Assembly: GCA_016720835.1 (NCBI GenBank)
Contig: JADKJW010000014.1
Coordinates: 62,001-126,000, forward strand
Direction: 5' to 3'
DNA from: Ignavibacteria bacterium
GTDB taxonomy: Bacteria; Bacteroidota; Ignavibacteria; SZUA-365
Length of the DNA: 64,000 bases
The notes below the pieces were generated by a model. That model worked only from the letters and a program-made list of their open reading frames with translations, was not told the DNA's origin and made no database searches. Made by a program: the position numbers and the translations under genes. Below are positions 20,120 to 28,559 of this stretch, piece after piece. Within the stretch, counting starts at the first letter, position 1, and every line of letters starts with the position of its first letter.

Positions 20120-22249
20120 TTAAAAGGCGTGACCGATACCGAGGACGAGCTGTCCCTTGAAGAAGACGTCGGACCAGAAATGTCGCTGCGTGAACCACGG
20201 GTCCTGCGCATCGCTCGGATCGAAACCTTTCAACGCGTAATCGACGCGAATCGGCCCGAAGAAGAGGTTGTACCGGATGCCGACACCGAAGCCGATCGCC
20301 GCTTCGTTCAGGCGGATGACCGAGGCCTCGCGCCAGAGGTTGCCGGCATCGGCGAAGAGCACGAGCCAGAGGTTCTCGGGCTCCACCGCCAGCCACTTCT
20401 TCGCACCTGGAAACATCTGCCAGCGCAATTCCATGCTCGCTTCCACCAGGGCATTGCCGCCGAAGGCCGCTTCCTCCTGTCCCGCCGCAGCGAGCGTGCT
20501 CGCCGACCACGCCCGGACGCTCTGTGATCCTCCCGCATAGTAGCGCCGGTTGAATGGTACCGGAATATCTCCGCTCAAGCTCTCCCCATAGCGAAAGATG
20601 GCCCCTGCCTTCAGCTTCACCCCGAAAATGCTGCTTCGGTTCCGGGACAGATCGGTGAACCAGCGCACGGTCCCTTCCGTCTTCCTGTACTCGGTGCTCT
20701 GAAAACCACGGAAGGCGCCGGGGATCAGGGCCTTGAGGATGCCAGCCTCCTCGACCGTTCCACGCAGCGACAAGCCGCTGGACGGGTAGAAGAAGTCGTT
20801 GGTATAGTCGCGGTCCAGCGTGACGGCGACGATGGAATTTCGGTAGTCGATGCCCGTGGTGTCGAACTGCGCGAAGGGCGTATTCACCAGGGACTGCCCG
20901 CTCGCGATGATGTTGTACTGCGACTGCTCCAGCGTCCACGCCACGAAGCCCTGGAGACGTTCGGTAAACAGGCGCTTGAGTTCGACGACTCCCTGCACGA
21001 TGCTGCCGCCGTAGAGGCCGCTCTCCTGCGCGAGGATGTAGGAGATCGTCAGTACGCCGGAGGTCTTGTTGTCGAGGAAATACGGCTGGTCGAGCTGCAC
21101 CTGCGCGCTGGCCTGGTAGGAATTGACCGGGAGATCCACCTTTGAAAGGACATTCAGCTTCGTGGTGATCGTCTGCGCGCCGCCGAACGCGTTGCGGAAC
21201 AGATAGGCGACTTCCGCGCCCGCATTGAAGCGGTTGAACTGGGTGTTGACGAGCACCGCCGGCGTGAGTTCGTGCCGCGGTTTCATCGAGAGCAGCATGG
21301 TCATCGGGACGAATCGATGCGCGGAATCGGCGAGCGCGGGGAACGTGGTTATCAGCTGCGCGTTCGAGAAAATATTCAAGCGGTTCAGATTGACTTCGGA
21401 GCGCTCGCGCTGTTCGTTCGACCACACTTCGCCGCTCTCGAGCTCGATGCGATCGTCGATGATCTGCTGCGCGAGATTCAGTTCTTCCTCGTTCGAGATG
21501 GATTTCTGGATATCCCCGACCAGCAGCTGGGTGCCGCAGGTGAACCAGAGGTGCACGGTCACATTCTTGTTCGAGAGCTTCCGTTCGACGAGGATGCTGT
21601 CGCTGACGGCGACCGGAAACCCGTTGTTTCCGAGCAGCCGCAGCACGCGGTTGACTTCCGCCTGGGTCGCGTCCGCGTCATAGGGCTGCCCCACGACGAG
21701 CAGCCGGTCGCTCGAGTGGCGGATGAGTGAATCGATGCGCTGCGGCAGCCGCTGGAGATTCCGGTAGTCGACGGAATCGATGTACGAGCGCTGTCCCTTT
21801 CTGATGCGGAACACCGCGCGGACGTCCCGCTTCGATTCGAGAAGCTCGTACACGCCTTCCACCGCGGCGGAAATGTAGCCGGTGTTCTTGAAGTGCCGCT
21901 TGAGCGCGTCGACATCGTCCTTGAACGCGCCGATGTCGAAGTACTCCGGTTCGCCGGAGAACGGGAAGCGCGATCCGAAGGCCGAGTAGAGCCAGCGCGC
22001 AAAGCTGCCGGGCGATTCGCGCGTGGAGATCTGCCCGAGCAGCGTCTCGCGATCGCCGGGCGAATCTTCCTCGAAGACAATCTCGTCGACGAGCAGCGAA
22101 TCAAGAATGAGGACGCCGTTCTGCTGCGCATGCGCCGGGTCCAGCCCCAGCAGCAGCAGCGCGCACATGGCGGCCACATGAAACAGCCCAGCGGCGTACC
22201 ACTGGGCTGCTGCGTGTCTTACGATCGGGCGAGGGCGGGCGCACTGCAT
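20120..22249 (-). CDS. Omp85 family outer-membrane protein (BamA/TamA-like)
   Basis: About 709 residues from the chosen start MQCARPRPIVRH, followed by a hydrophobic segment and an AHAQQ signal-peptidase site. The N-terminal third has POTRA-like units (VFRIRKGQRSYIDSV, TCGTQLLVGDIQ). The rest is a 16-strand-type barrel with FNAGAEVAYLFRNAFGG, YYAGGSQSVRAW at the position of the conserved VRGF/Y barrel motif, and a terminal Phe (LVLGIGHAF) typical of outer-membrane proteins. It probably inserts or moves proteins or lipids at the outer membrane. At this length and with few POTRA domains it is closer to TamA than to the main BamA. It follows the DUF2795 gene by 16 bp. Confidence 0.85.
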   Translation of the reverse strand: MQCARPRPIVRHAAAQWYAAGLFHVAAMCALLLLGLDPAHAQQNGVLILDSLLVDEIVFEEDSPGDRETLLGQISTRESPGSFARWLYSAFGSRFPFSGEPEYFDIGAFKDDVDALKRHFKNTGYISAAVEGVYELLESKRDVRAVFRIRKGQRSYIDSVDYRNLQRLPQRIDSLIRHSSDRLLVVGQPYDADATQAEVNRVLRLLGNNGFPVAVSDSILVERKLSNKNVTVHLWFTCGTQLLVGDIQKSISNEEELNLAQQIIDDRIELESGEVWSNEQRERSEVNLNRLNIFSNAQLITTFPALADSAHRFVPMTMLLSMKPRHELTPAVLVNTQFNRFNAGAEVAYLFRNAFGGAQTITTKLNVLSKVDLPVNSYQASAQVQLDQPYFLDNKTSGVLTISYILAQESGLYGGSIVQGVVELKRLFTERLQGFVAWTLEQSQYNIIASGQSLVNTPFAQFDTTGIDYRNSIVAVTLDRDYTNDFFYPSSGLSLRGTVEEAGILKALIPGAFRGFQSTEYRKTEGTVRWFTDLSRNRSSIFGVKLKAGAIFRYGESLSGDIPVPFNRRYYAGGSQSVRAWSASTLAAAGQEEAAFGGNALVEASMELRWQMFPGAKKWLAVEPENLWLVLFADAGNLWREASVIRLNEAAIGFGVGIRYNLFFGPIRVDYALKGFDPSDAQDPWFTQRHFWSDVFFKGQLVLGIGHAF

Positions 22250-22265
22250 GACGTTCTGCGCCTGA

Positions 22266-22493
22266 TCAGTAGTCGTTTTCCTCGTCTCCGTAGTAGTAGT
22301 CCTCATCGACGGGAAAATCGGTCCAGATATCCTCGATGCCTTCGTAGGTTTCGTCCGGATCTTCGAGCTCCTGCAGGTTTTCGATGACTTGTGTCGGCGC
22401 CCCGATCCGCGTCGCGTAATCGATCAGCTCGTCTCGGGTTGCGGGCCACGGCGCGTCATCAAGCCACGAGGCCAATTCCATGGTCCAGATCAT
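22266..22493 (-). CDS. DUF2795 family small acidic protein
   Basis: A 75-residue protein starting at MIWTMELASWLDDAPWPATRD. The family pattern DAPWPATRDELIDYATRIGAP and VIENLQELED is clear, and the tail is strongly acidic (DEDYYYGDEENDY). The function is unknown. The start is set by the family's usual N-terminus; the ATG at 22481 is an alternative. It is the first gene of the putative operon with the Omp85 protein, holB and ricT, downstream of a strong-looking promoter at 22559-22590. Confidence 0.85.
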   Translation of the reverse strand: MIWTMELASWLDDAPWPATRDELIDYATRIGAPTQVIENLQELEDPDETYEGIEDIWTDFPVDEDYYYGDEENDY

Positions 22494-22558
22494 GGGAGGT
22501 ACTCCTGAATACTCGGTTTCAACGCAGAGCGAAATGCCTGCGTGCGAATGAAGTCGCG

Positions 22559-22590
22559 CCAATAATAGCAAACGCGGTGTGCTTTGTCAA
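22559..22590 (-). promoter_or_regulatory. Promoter of the DUF2795-Omp85-holB-ricT operon
   Basis: On the minus strand TTGACA is followed, 17 bp later, by TATTATTGG. This is both a near-perfect sigma-70-like promoter and an example of the window's TTG-N20-TA geometry. The leader to the DUF2795 start is about 66 nt. Confidence 0.65.
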
Positions 22591-22635
22591 GGACGAAACT
22601 GCAACCAGAGAAACAATCTCTCCACGGACATGGGA

Positions 22636-23151
22636 TCAGCCTTTGAACGCCTTCTGCGCTTTCACGATCGCGCGTTTGGCGGCCGTCGCGCCGTTCCATC
22701 CGAAACTCATCACATGCTTGCCTTCGAGCAATTTGTAGCTTGTGAAGAAATGCTCCACCTCCACCAGCAGATGCCGCGGAAGCTGCCGCAGATCGGTGAT
22801 CGGAGAATACGTGGGATCGTTGATCGCGACGGAGATGATCTTGTCGTCCGAACCCTTTTCATCCCGCATGCGCAGGATGCCGACGGGCCGCACTTCGACG
22901 AGGATGCCGACATGCAGCGGCTGGTCGATGAAGACGAGGACGTCGACGGGGTCCCCGTCGTCGTAGAGCGTGCTCGGAATGAAGCCGTAGGCTTCGGGAT
23001 AATGCATCGACGAATACAGCACCCGGTCGAGTTGAAACACGCCGAGCTCGATGTTGTACTCGTATTTGTTCCGGCTCCCTTTCGGGATCTCGATGATGGC
23101 GTTGACAATGTCGGGAGACGTTTTCCCCGAGGGAATGTTTTTCAGGTTCAT
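22636..23151 (-). CDS. ppa: Inorganic pyrophosphatase, soluble family I
   Basis: A 171-residue cytoplasmic enzyme that hydrolyses pyrophosphate to two phosphates. Family I motifs are intact: IIEIPKGSRNKYEYN, LYSSMHYPEAYGFIPSTL, and the metal-binding DDGDPVDVLVF. The length is typical of the bacterial form. It has its own promoter candidate (23198-23228). The membrane pyrophosphatase gene lies just upstream on the same strand, separated by an intrinsic terminator, so the two seem to be separate units. Confidence 0.96.
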   Translation of the reverse strand: MNLKNIPSGKTSPDIVNAIIEIPKGSRNKYEYNIELGVFQLDRVLYSSMHYPEAYGFIPSTLYDDGDPVDVLVFIDQPLHVGILVEVRPVGILRMRDEKGSDDKIISVAINDPTYSPITDLRQLPRHLLVEVEHFFTSYKLLEGKHVMSFGWNGATAAKRAIVKAQKAFKG

Positions 23152-23197
23152 GTTCAGAGGTCCGGGTGATGGAATCGTGCGGTGTGGCACGAATGCG

Positions 23198-23228
23198 CAA
23201 AGGTACGAAAAACGGGGACTCTTTCGAA
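23198..23228 (-). promoter_or_regulatory. Candidate ppa promoter overlapping the hppA terminator
   Basis: On the minus strand TTC (23226-23228), a 20-bp spacer and TACCTTTG (23198-23205), a full match to TAnnTTTG. The spacer lies in the 3' arm and T-run of the hppA terminator. The leader to ppa is about 47 nt. Confidence 0.55.
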
Positions 23229-23243
23229 AAGAAAGAGTCCCCG
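23206..23243 (-). terminator. Intrinsic terminator of hppA
   Basis: CGGGGACTCTTTC and GAAAGAGTCCCCG form a 13-bp perfect stem (23213-23225 with 23231-23243) with a 5-nt loop. On the minus strand it is followed directly by TTTTTCG. It begins 21 bp after the hppA stop. Confidence 0.85.
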
Positions 23244-23264
23244 TCCAACGGGAATGGTCCGCAA

Positions 23265-25433
23265 TCAGAGGAAGAGCGGCGCGAGCACGAGGGTGATGGT
23301 GCTGAGCAATTTGATGAGCACGTGCAGCGACGGACCCGCGGTATCCTTGAACGGATCGCCGACCGTGTCGCCGACCACCGAGGCCTTGTGCGAGTCGGAG
23401 CGCTTGCCGCCGTACATGCCGGTCTCGATGTACTTCTTCGCGTTGTCCCATGCGCCGCCGCCGTTGTTGAGGAAGAGCGCCATCAGGATGCCGGCGATGG
23501 TGCCGACCATGAGGAAGCCGCCGACGACTTCGGCGCCGCTTGCGCCGAATGCCGGCTTGCCCGATGCGTAGTAGATCCAGCGGAAGACGAGTCCCGTGGC
23601 GATGGGCATGAGCACGACCAGCAGGCCGGGGGCGACCATCTGCCGCAAGGCGGATTTCGTCGCGATATCCACGCACTGTCCGTAGTCCGGCTTCGTGGTG
23701 CCGAGCATGATGCCGGGGTTGTTGCGGAACTGCTCGCGCACGTTGTTGATGATCGCGTATGCGGCCTTGCCGACGGCCTTGATGGCCATCGACGAGAAGA
23801 GGAACACGAGCATGGCGCCGAACAAGGCGCCCACGAACACTTCGGGTTTGTTCAGGTTGATCACCACGTCGGTGGTGTTGGTGTACATCTTGATCTCGTC
23901 GATGTACGCGCTGAAGAGCAGGAAGGCCGCGAGCGCGGCGGAGCCGACGGCGTAGCCTTTTGTGAGGGCCTTCGTGGTGTTGCCGACGGAATCGAGACGA
24001 TCGGTGCGCTCGCGCACTTCATGCGTCTGCTGACTCATCTCCACAATGCCGCCCGCATTGTCCGTGATCGGTCCGAAGGTGTCCATCGCGAGGATGTACG
24101 CGGCGGTGCCGAGCATGCCCATCGTCGCGACCGCGGTGCCGAACAACCCGGCATGCTGCAGACCGGAACTCTGGCCGAGGAAGTAGGAGCTGATGAGCGC
24201 GACGGCGATCGTCAGGACCGGAAGCGCGGTCGACTCCATGCCCACCGCGATGCCGCTGATGATGTTCGTTGCCGGGCCGGTCTGCGACGCCTCCGCGATC
24301 GATTTCACCGGGCGGTACTTGTATTCGGTGTAGTACTGCGTGATGAACACGAAGGCCAGCGAGGTGAGCACGCCGATGACCCCGGCGATGAAGAAGTTGA
24401 AGTAGTACTGCGGTCCGAGCAGCCAGTACGAGGCGATGTAGAAGCCGACGATGGCAAGCGCCGATGTGACGTAGTACCCGCGGTTGAGCGCCTTCATCGG
24501 GTCTTCCTTGTCGTTGGCCTTGACGCTCAGGATGCCGACGATGGAGGCGAGGATGCCGAAGGCGCGCGCGACGAGCGGAAAGAGGAGCACGCCGAGCTGG
24601 GTCAGGCCGCCCTGGTTGAAGTACTCCATGTTGGCGCTGTACAGTCCCGCGGCGAGGACCATGGCGCCGATGTTCTCCGCGGCCGTCGATTCGAAGAGAT
24701 CCGCCCCGCGACCCGCGCAGTCGCCCACGTTGTCGCCGACAAGATCCGCGATGACGGCGGGATTGCGGGGGTCATCTTCGGGGATGCCCGCTTCCACCTT
24801 GCCGACGAGATCGGCGCCGACATCGGCGGCCTTCGTGTAGATTCCGCCGCCGAGCTGCGCGAAAAGCGCCACGAAGCTCGCGCCGAAGCCGTAGCCGACG
24901 ATGAGCAGCGGGATCTTGCTGATGTCCTCGACCACGCCCGCCGACTTGACGATCGTGAACAAGCCCGCCACGCCGAGCAGGCTCATGGCGACCACGAAGA
25001 AGCCCGCCACCGCGCCGCCGCGGAGGGCGGGCTGCAAGGCGCTGTTCATGTCGCGCATGGCGCCAGCGGCCGTGCGGATGTTGCTGCGGATCGCGACCCA
25101 CATGCCCATGTACCCGGCGGCGACCGAACTGGCGGCGCCGAACACGAAGCTGAGCGTGGTCCACAACGCGAGTTCCATCTGCCCGGCGGGATCGTGCTGC
25201 TGATGCGCGCGCACAAACGCGTACAGAATGTATATCAGTGCCGCGAGGGCGATCGCCAGATAGATGATCGTGCGGTTCTGCCGCCGGAGAAACGCCTCGG
25301 CGCCCTGTTTGATCGCGTTTGAGATCTCCTGCATCTGCGCCGTGCCCGTATCGCGTTTCAGAACATCGCGAATGAGATACACGGCGAAGAGCAGGCCGAT
25401 GACGCTGATCCCGAGAATCAGTGACAGTTCCAT
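23265..25433 (-). CDS. hppA: Membrane-bound proton-translocating pyrophosphatase
   Basis: A 722-residue integral membrane pump that couples pyrophosphate hydrolysis to ion export, with about 16 membrane segments. The catalytic loops are intact: YTKAADVGADLVGKVEAGIP, EDDPRNPAVIADLVGDNVGDCAGRGAD and DTFGPITDNAGGIVEM. The GNTTKALTKG motif has Lys where potassium-dependent enzymes have Ala, so this should be the K+-independent, H+-pumping class. The start is MELSLILGISVIG. A strong terminator follows. It gives the cell a way to recover energy from biosynthetic pyrophosphate. Confidence 0.95.
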   Translation of the reverse strand: MELSLILGISVIGLLFAVYLIRDVLKRDTGTAQMQEISNAIKQGAEAFLRRQNRTIIYLAIALAALIYILYAFVRAHQQHDPAGQMELALWTTLSFVFGAASSVAAGYMGMWVAIRSNIRTAAGAMRDMNSALQPALRGGAVAGFFVVAMSLLGVAGLFTIVKSAGVVEDISKIPLLIVGYGFGASFVALFAQLGGGIYTKAADVGADLVGKVEAGIPEDDPRNPAVIADLVGDNVGDCAGRGADLFESTAAENIGAMVLAAGLYSANMEYFNQGGLTQLGVLLFPLVARAFGILASIVGILSVKANDKEDPMKALNRGYYVTSALAIVGFYIASYWLLGPQYYFNFFIAGVIGVLTSLAFVFITQYYTEYKYRPVKSIAEASQTGPATNIISGIAVGMESTALPVLTIAVALISSYFLGQSSGLQHAGLFGTAVATMGMLGTAAYILAMDTFGPITDNAGGIVEMSQQTHEVRERTDRLDSVGNTTKALTKGYAVGSAALAAFLLFSAYIDEIKMYTNTTDVVINLNKPEVFVGALFGAMLVFLFSSMAIKAVGKAAYAIINNVREQFRNNPGIMLGTTKPDYGQCVDIATKSALRQMVAPGLLVVLMPIATGLVFRWIYYASGKPAFGASGAEVVGGFLMVGTIAGILMALFLNNGGGAWDNAKKYIETGMYGGKRSDSHKASVVGDTVGDPFKDTAGPSLHVLIKLLSTITLVLAPLFL

Positions 25434-25692
25434 ACGCTCAGTTATCCTCCATCATAGGTGACGCTGCATGAACCATGAGCCATGGCCGGCGACGACGTTG
25501 AATTCCGACCTCGACCACGCGTAGGCGGTCGCGCCGGCGATGAAAGGCGGGGAAGACGCCCCCCCGCGATTCCTCCACGCGTACAGGCACAAAGACAGCA
25601 CGGAGAAAATTGTTGGTTAAAATGCGTCAGTTTTCCATCGAAAACAATAATTGGGAGAAAGAAAGTCGCCGAATGGCCGGGACCGCGGAAGC

Positions 25693-25720
25693 ACGGCGCG
25701 ACCCCGCCCCATCGCGCCGT
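25693..25720 (-). terminator. Hairpin at the end of the permease gene
   Basis: ACGGCGCGA (25693-25701) pairs perfectly with TCGCGCCGT (25712-25720) across a 10-nt C-rich loop, touching the permease stop codon. There is no T-run, so intrinsic termination is uncertain. The rest of the 286-bp gap to hppA (25434-25719) holds no gene I can support. Confidence 0.45.
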
Positions 25721-27582
25721 CACGACGCCTCTTTCTTCCTGTCGTATTCGATGCGGAAGGTCACCGCAGGATACGAGCGCGGGAGACGCATCATGTTCAT
25801 GACGAGCACGCCGATGGAGAACCGGTCCAACCAGGACGACATGGGCCAGCCCAGATGCACCGTCAGCTTCTTGTGCGGCAGCTCGTACAGCAGGAGATCG
25901 ATGTACGTGCACATGTTCTTGAACACGTTTTGCAGCGTGAACGGGAAGCGGAAATGATTCTCGGTGAGCTTCACGGGAATGCCCTGCCGGGGCGTGTAGA
26001 AACTCACGTACGCCCTCCCCTGCTCGAGATCGCGGGACACGGCGTTCTCCTGCGGACGCTTGAAGTAGAGATGGACGTCTTCCTCCTCGGCCATGCCGAG
26101 CCAGGTGACGAGGTCGATGGGACTGTCGGACTGCCGCAACTCGTGGATTTCCGGCGCGCGCTTCCGCGCGATGCTCAATCCCGCAAACAGGAATATCCCT
26201 GTCACGATGGACCAGAGTGCGAGGCCGTACGGTTTTTCGTACGCGAGGTACAGGAGGCACGCGAGCAGGATCAGGAAGAGGAGCACCGTCAGCGAGCGGT
26301 GCGTGAAGTAGTTTTGTATCTCCTTCGTCCCTGAGATGTAGCGGTACACGATCAGCGAACCCATGTTGATCACCATGCTCGCGATGAGGCCGATGGCGTA
26401 CATTTCCGCGAGTATCGCCTGAGAGCCGCTGGTGATCGCGATGATGATGGAGAAGAGGATGGCGCTGAAGATGTGAATGCGATAGTAGCTGTGCCGCGAA
26501 TTCGTGACGGCCAGCCAGTGGAAACCGTACCGCTCCGCGACCCGCTCGAGCAGCTCGCTCGACGCGACAAAGGCCGTGTTCACGGCCATCGTGAGCGTGA
26601 AGCTCGCGAGCGCCCCCACGATGATGCCGAAGACGGGACCGTTGAGCATCGACGCGTACGCGGTGATCAGATCGGTTTCGTGCGCGGCCGGATCGATGTT
26701 CGACGACAGCACCAGCGCAGAAATCACCGGCGTGAAAATGCCGACCGTGAGCGCGAGGAAAAGGTACGCCTTGCGGATTTCATGCCAGGATCGCACGAGT
26801 CCGGCGGTCTGCACCACCGACTCGATGCCGGAGTACGCCAGAATGCAGCTCGAGACGCCGATGATCACGAAGCCGATATCCATGGTCAGCGTGCCGAGAT
26901 TCAGCGTGAGGAAGCGGCTGCCGACGTTGCGGCCGCTTTCGACCACGGTCGCGGCCTGCGCGCCGTCCATGTGCAGCAGACCGGAGACGACCAGGATGAC
27001 GAGGACGAAGGCGGCAAACGTGAAGATGCCGAACGTGAAGCGGGCGTTCTCGCGAATGCCGCTGATGTTCAGCGCAGCGACCAGCCACACGATCGCGAAA
27101 TTCAGCAGCATCGCCGTGCCGTGCGAGATGTCGATGAAGGCGAGCCCGTTTTGCACGGCACTGACCGTCGAGATGCTCGCAGTCAGCACATAGTCGACGA
27201 AGATGGACGACACCGCCACAAAGCTGACCGTCGGGCCGAGCACGAGGTAGGAGAACGAGTACACGCCCCCGCCCCGGATATTGTGGTGCTCGAGGATCTG
27301 CGCGATCTCGGTCATGCGATTCGAGAGCACCCGCATGAGAATCGAGGTAAACGCGATGAAGAAGATGGCGTTCTGCCCGATGAATCGGTGCGCCTCGCTC
27401 GGCGCGTAGAAAATGGACGTCAGTTCGTCCATCAGCGTGATGATCGCTATGGCGATCCACGTCAGCCACCACTTCCCACCCTCAAATACGGAAAGAAAGT
27501 TCTTTTTCTTCCAGAGAATGAAGAACACCACCGTCATCGCCGCGGTCACGGCGACGAGGATCGGGATTTTATACGCAATCAT
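25720..27582 (-). CDS. APC-family amino acid permease with C-terminal soluble domain
   Basis: A 620-residue protein with about 12 membrane segments, starting at MIAYKIPILVAVTAAM; GAAGGAGATA upstream is a strong ribosome-binding site. Membrane segments fill residues 1-470 and include GGGVYSFSYLVLGPTVSF and a TLTMAVNTAFVASSELL segment, typical of amino acid-polyamine-organocation transporters. A soluble tail of about 140 residues follows (from EEEDVHLYFKRP to FRIEYDRKKEAS), longer than usual and not recognised. It is the last gene of the HDAC-like/DMT/APC operon, 41 bp after the DMT gene. The substrate is unknown; the context suggests amino acids, polyamines or an acetylated derivative. Confidence 0.8.
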   Translation of the reverse strand: MIAYKIPILVAVTAAMTVVFFILWKKKNFLSVFEGGKWWLTWIAIAIITLMDELTSIFYAPSEAHRFIGQNAIFFIAFTSILMRVLSNRMTEIAQILEHHNIRGGGVYSFSYLVLGPTVSFVAVSSIFVDYVLTASISTVSAVQNGLAFIDISHGTAMLLNFAIVWLVAALNISGIRENARFTFGIFTFAAFVLVILVVSGLLHMDGAQAATVVESGRNVGSRFLTLNLGTLTMDIGFVIIGVSSCILAYSGIESVVQTAGLVRSWHEIRKAYLFLALTVGIFTPVISALVLSSNIDPAAHETDLITAYASMLNGPVFGIIVGALASFTLTMAVNTAFVASSELLERVAERYGFHWLAVTNSRHSYYRIHIFSAILFSIIIAITSGSQAILAEMYAIGLIASMVINMGSLIVYRYISGTKEIQNYFTHRSLTVLLFLILLACLLYLAYEKPYGLALWSIVTGIFLFAGLSIARKRAPEIHELRQSDSPIDLVTWLGMAEEEDVHLYFKRPQENAVSRDLEQGRAYVSFYTPRQGIPVKLTENHFRFPFTLQNVFKNMCTYIDLLLYELPHKKLTVHLGWPMSSWLDRFSIGVLVMNMMRLPRSYPAVTFRIEYDRKKEAS

Positions 27583-27623
27583 GGCGAGAATATCTCCTTC
27601 TGCGCGATGGAACACAATCGCCG

Positions 27624-28532
27624 TCACCCATGCGTATCCGTCTCGTGTGCGACCGGGCGCCGAGCAGTCTGCTGTATCAGAATCCCTCCGACGATGAGGA
27701 CGAGACCCGCGATGGTGCTGGTCCGCACCGCTTCGCCCAGCACGAAATGAATGACGATGAGCGAGAGAAAGGGCGACAGGAACACGAGGTTGCCGACCAT
27801 GGCCGTCGTCTTCGAGAAGTGCAGGGCCCGAAGCCACAGCACGAATGCCAGGCCCATTTCAAAGATCCCCACGTACACTCCGCCGATGATCCCTTCCACC
27901 GGCAGCATGCGAAGCCTTCCGGACACGACGTAGAGGACCGCCACGAATGCCGTCCCGAAGATGCTGTTGACGAGCAGACGCTCGACGGGACCCCGTTCGT
28001 CCTTCATCGTCATGATCCAGTATGTCGCCCAGATCGCCGAGCTGCCTATCGCGAGCGCAACGCCGAAGGGATCGGAGAAGCGGAGGCTGAACACCTCGCC
28101 ATGCGTGGATATCAGCAGCACCCCCGCGAAACTCACGAGGAGCGCGACAAGAATCCGCGCGCTCACGCGCTGCCGCAGAACAAGCGCGGAAAGCAGGACC
28201 AGCACCAGGGGCCACGTGTAGTTGAGCGGCTGGGCTTCCTGCGCCGGCAGCAACGAGTACGCCTTGAAGAGCACGAGATAGTAGAGCAACGGATTGAGCG
28301 CCCCCAGCATCGCGGAACGCGCGTACTCGCGCATGGGCCAGGACAGCACGCCCGCGAGTTTGCGCTGCATGGCAAGAACCGCCGCGAGCGTGAGGCACGA
28401 CGACAGCGAGGACACGGCCAGCAGATCAAGGACATCGATGCTGCGAAGACTGAATTTGAACGCCGTCGCGACCGTGGACCAGCACAGGATCGCCGCGCCC
28501 GCCGCGAGATATGCGTGCTGCTGTCGTGTCAT
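27624..28532 (-). CDS. DMT superfamily (EamA) transporter
   Basis: A 302-residue protein of about ten membrane helices made of two EamA halves. The first starts AYLAAGAAILCWSTVATAFKFSL; the second begins around FGVALAIGSSAIWATYWIM. The second half ends with NLVFLSPFLSLIVIHFVLGE, a typical EamA signature, followed by a short hydrophilic tail. Members export amino acids and other metabolites. It lies 27 bp after the HDAC-like gene and 41 bp before the permease, so one transcript is likely. Confidence 0.85.
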   Translation of the reverse strand: MTRQQHAYLAAGAAILCWSTVATAFKFSLRSIDVLDLLAVSSLSSCLTLAAVLAMQRKLAGVLSWPMREYARSAMLGALNPLLYYLVLFKAYSLLPAQEAQPLNYTWPLVLVLLSALVLRQRVSARILVALLVSFAGVLLISTHGEVFSLRFSDPFGVALAIGSSAIWATYWIMTMKDERGPVERLLVNSIFGTAFVAVLYVVSGRLRMLPVEGIIGGVYVGIFEMGLAFVLWLRALHFSKTTAMVGNLVFLSPFLSLIVIHFVLGEAVRTSTIAGLVLIVGGILIQQTARRPVAHETDTHG

Positions 28533-28559
28533 TGTTCCGGGCGATGGGGGGATGCGCCG

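Noticed and set aside
20103..21425. Upstream extension of the holB frame by 441 codons
   Set aside because: The added part overlaps the Omp85 gene out of frame and has no motif; the family N-terminus MAWNGIIGQERVKSLL starts at 20102.
23166..25322. A 718-codon plus-strand frame across hppA
   Set aside because: It is the antisense shadow of the membrane pyrophosphatase; highly charged text with no motifs.
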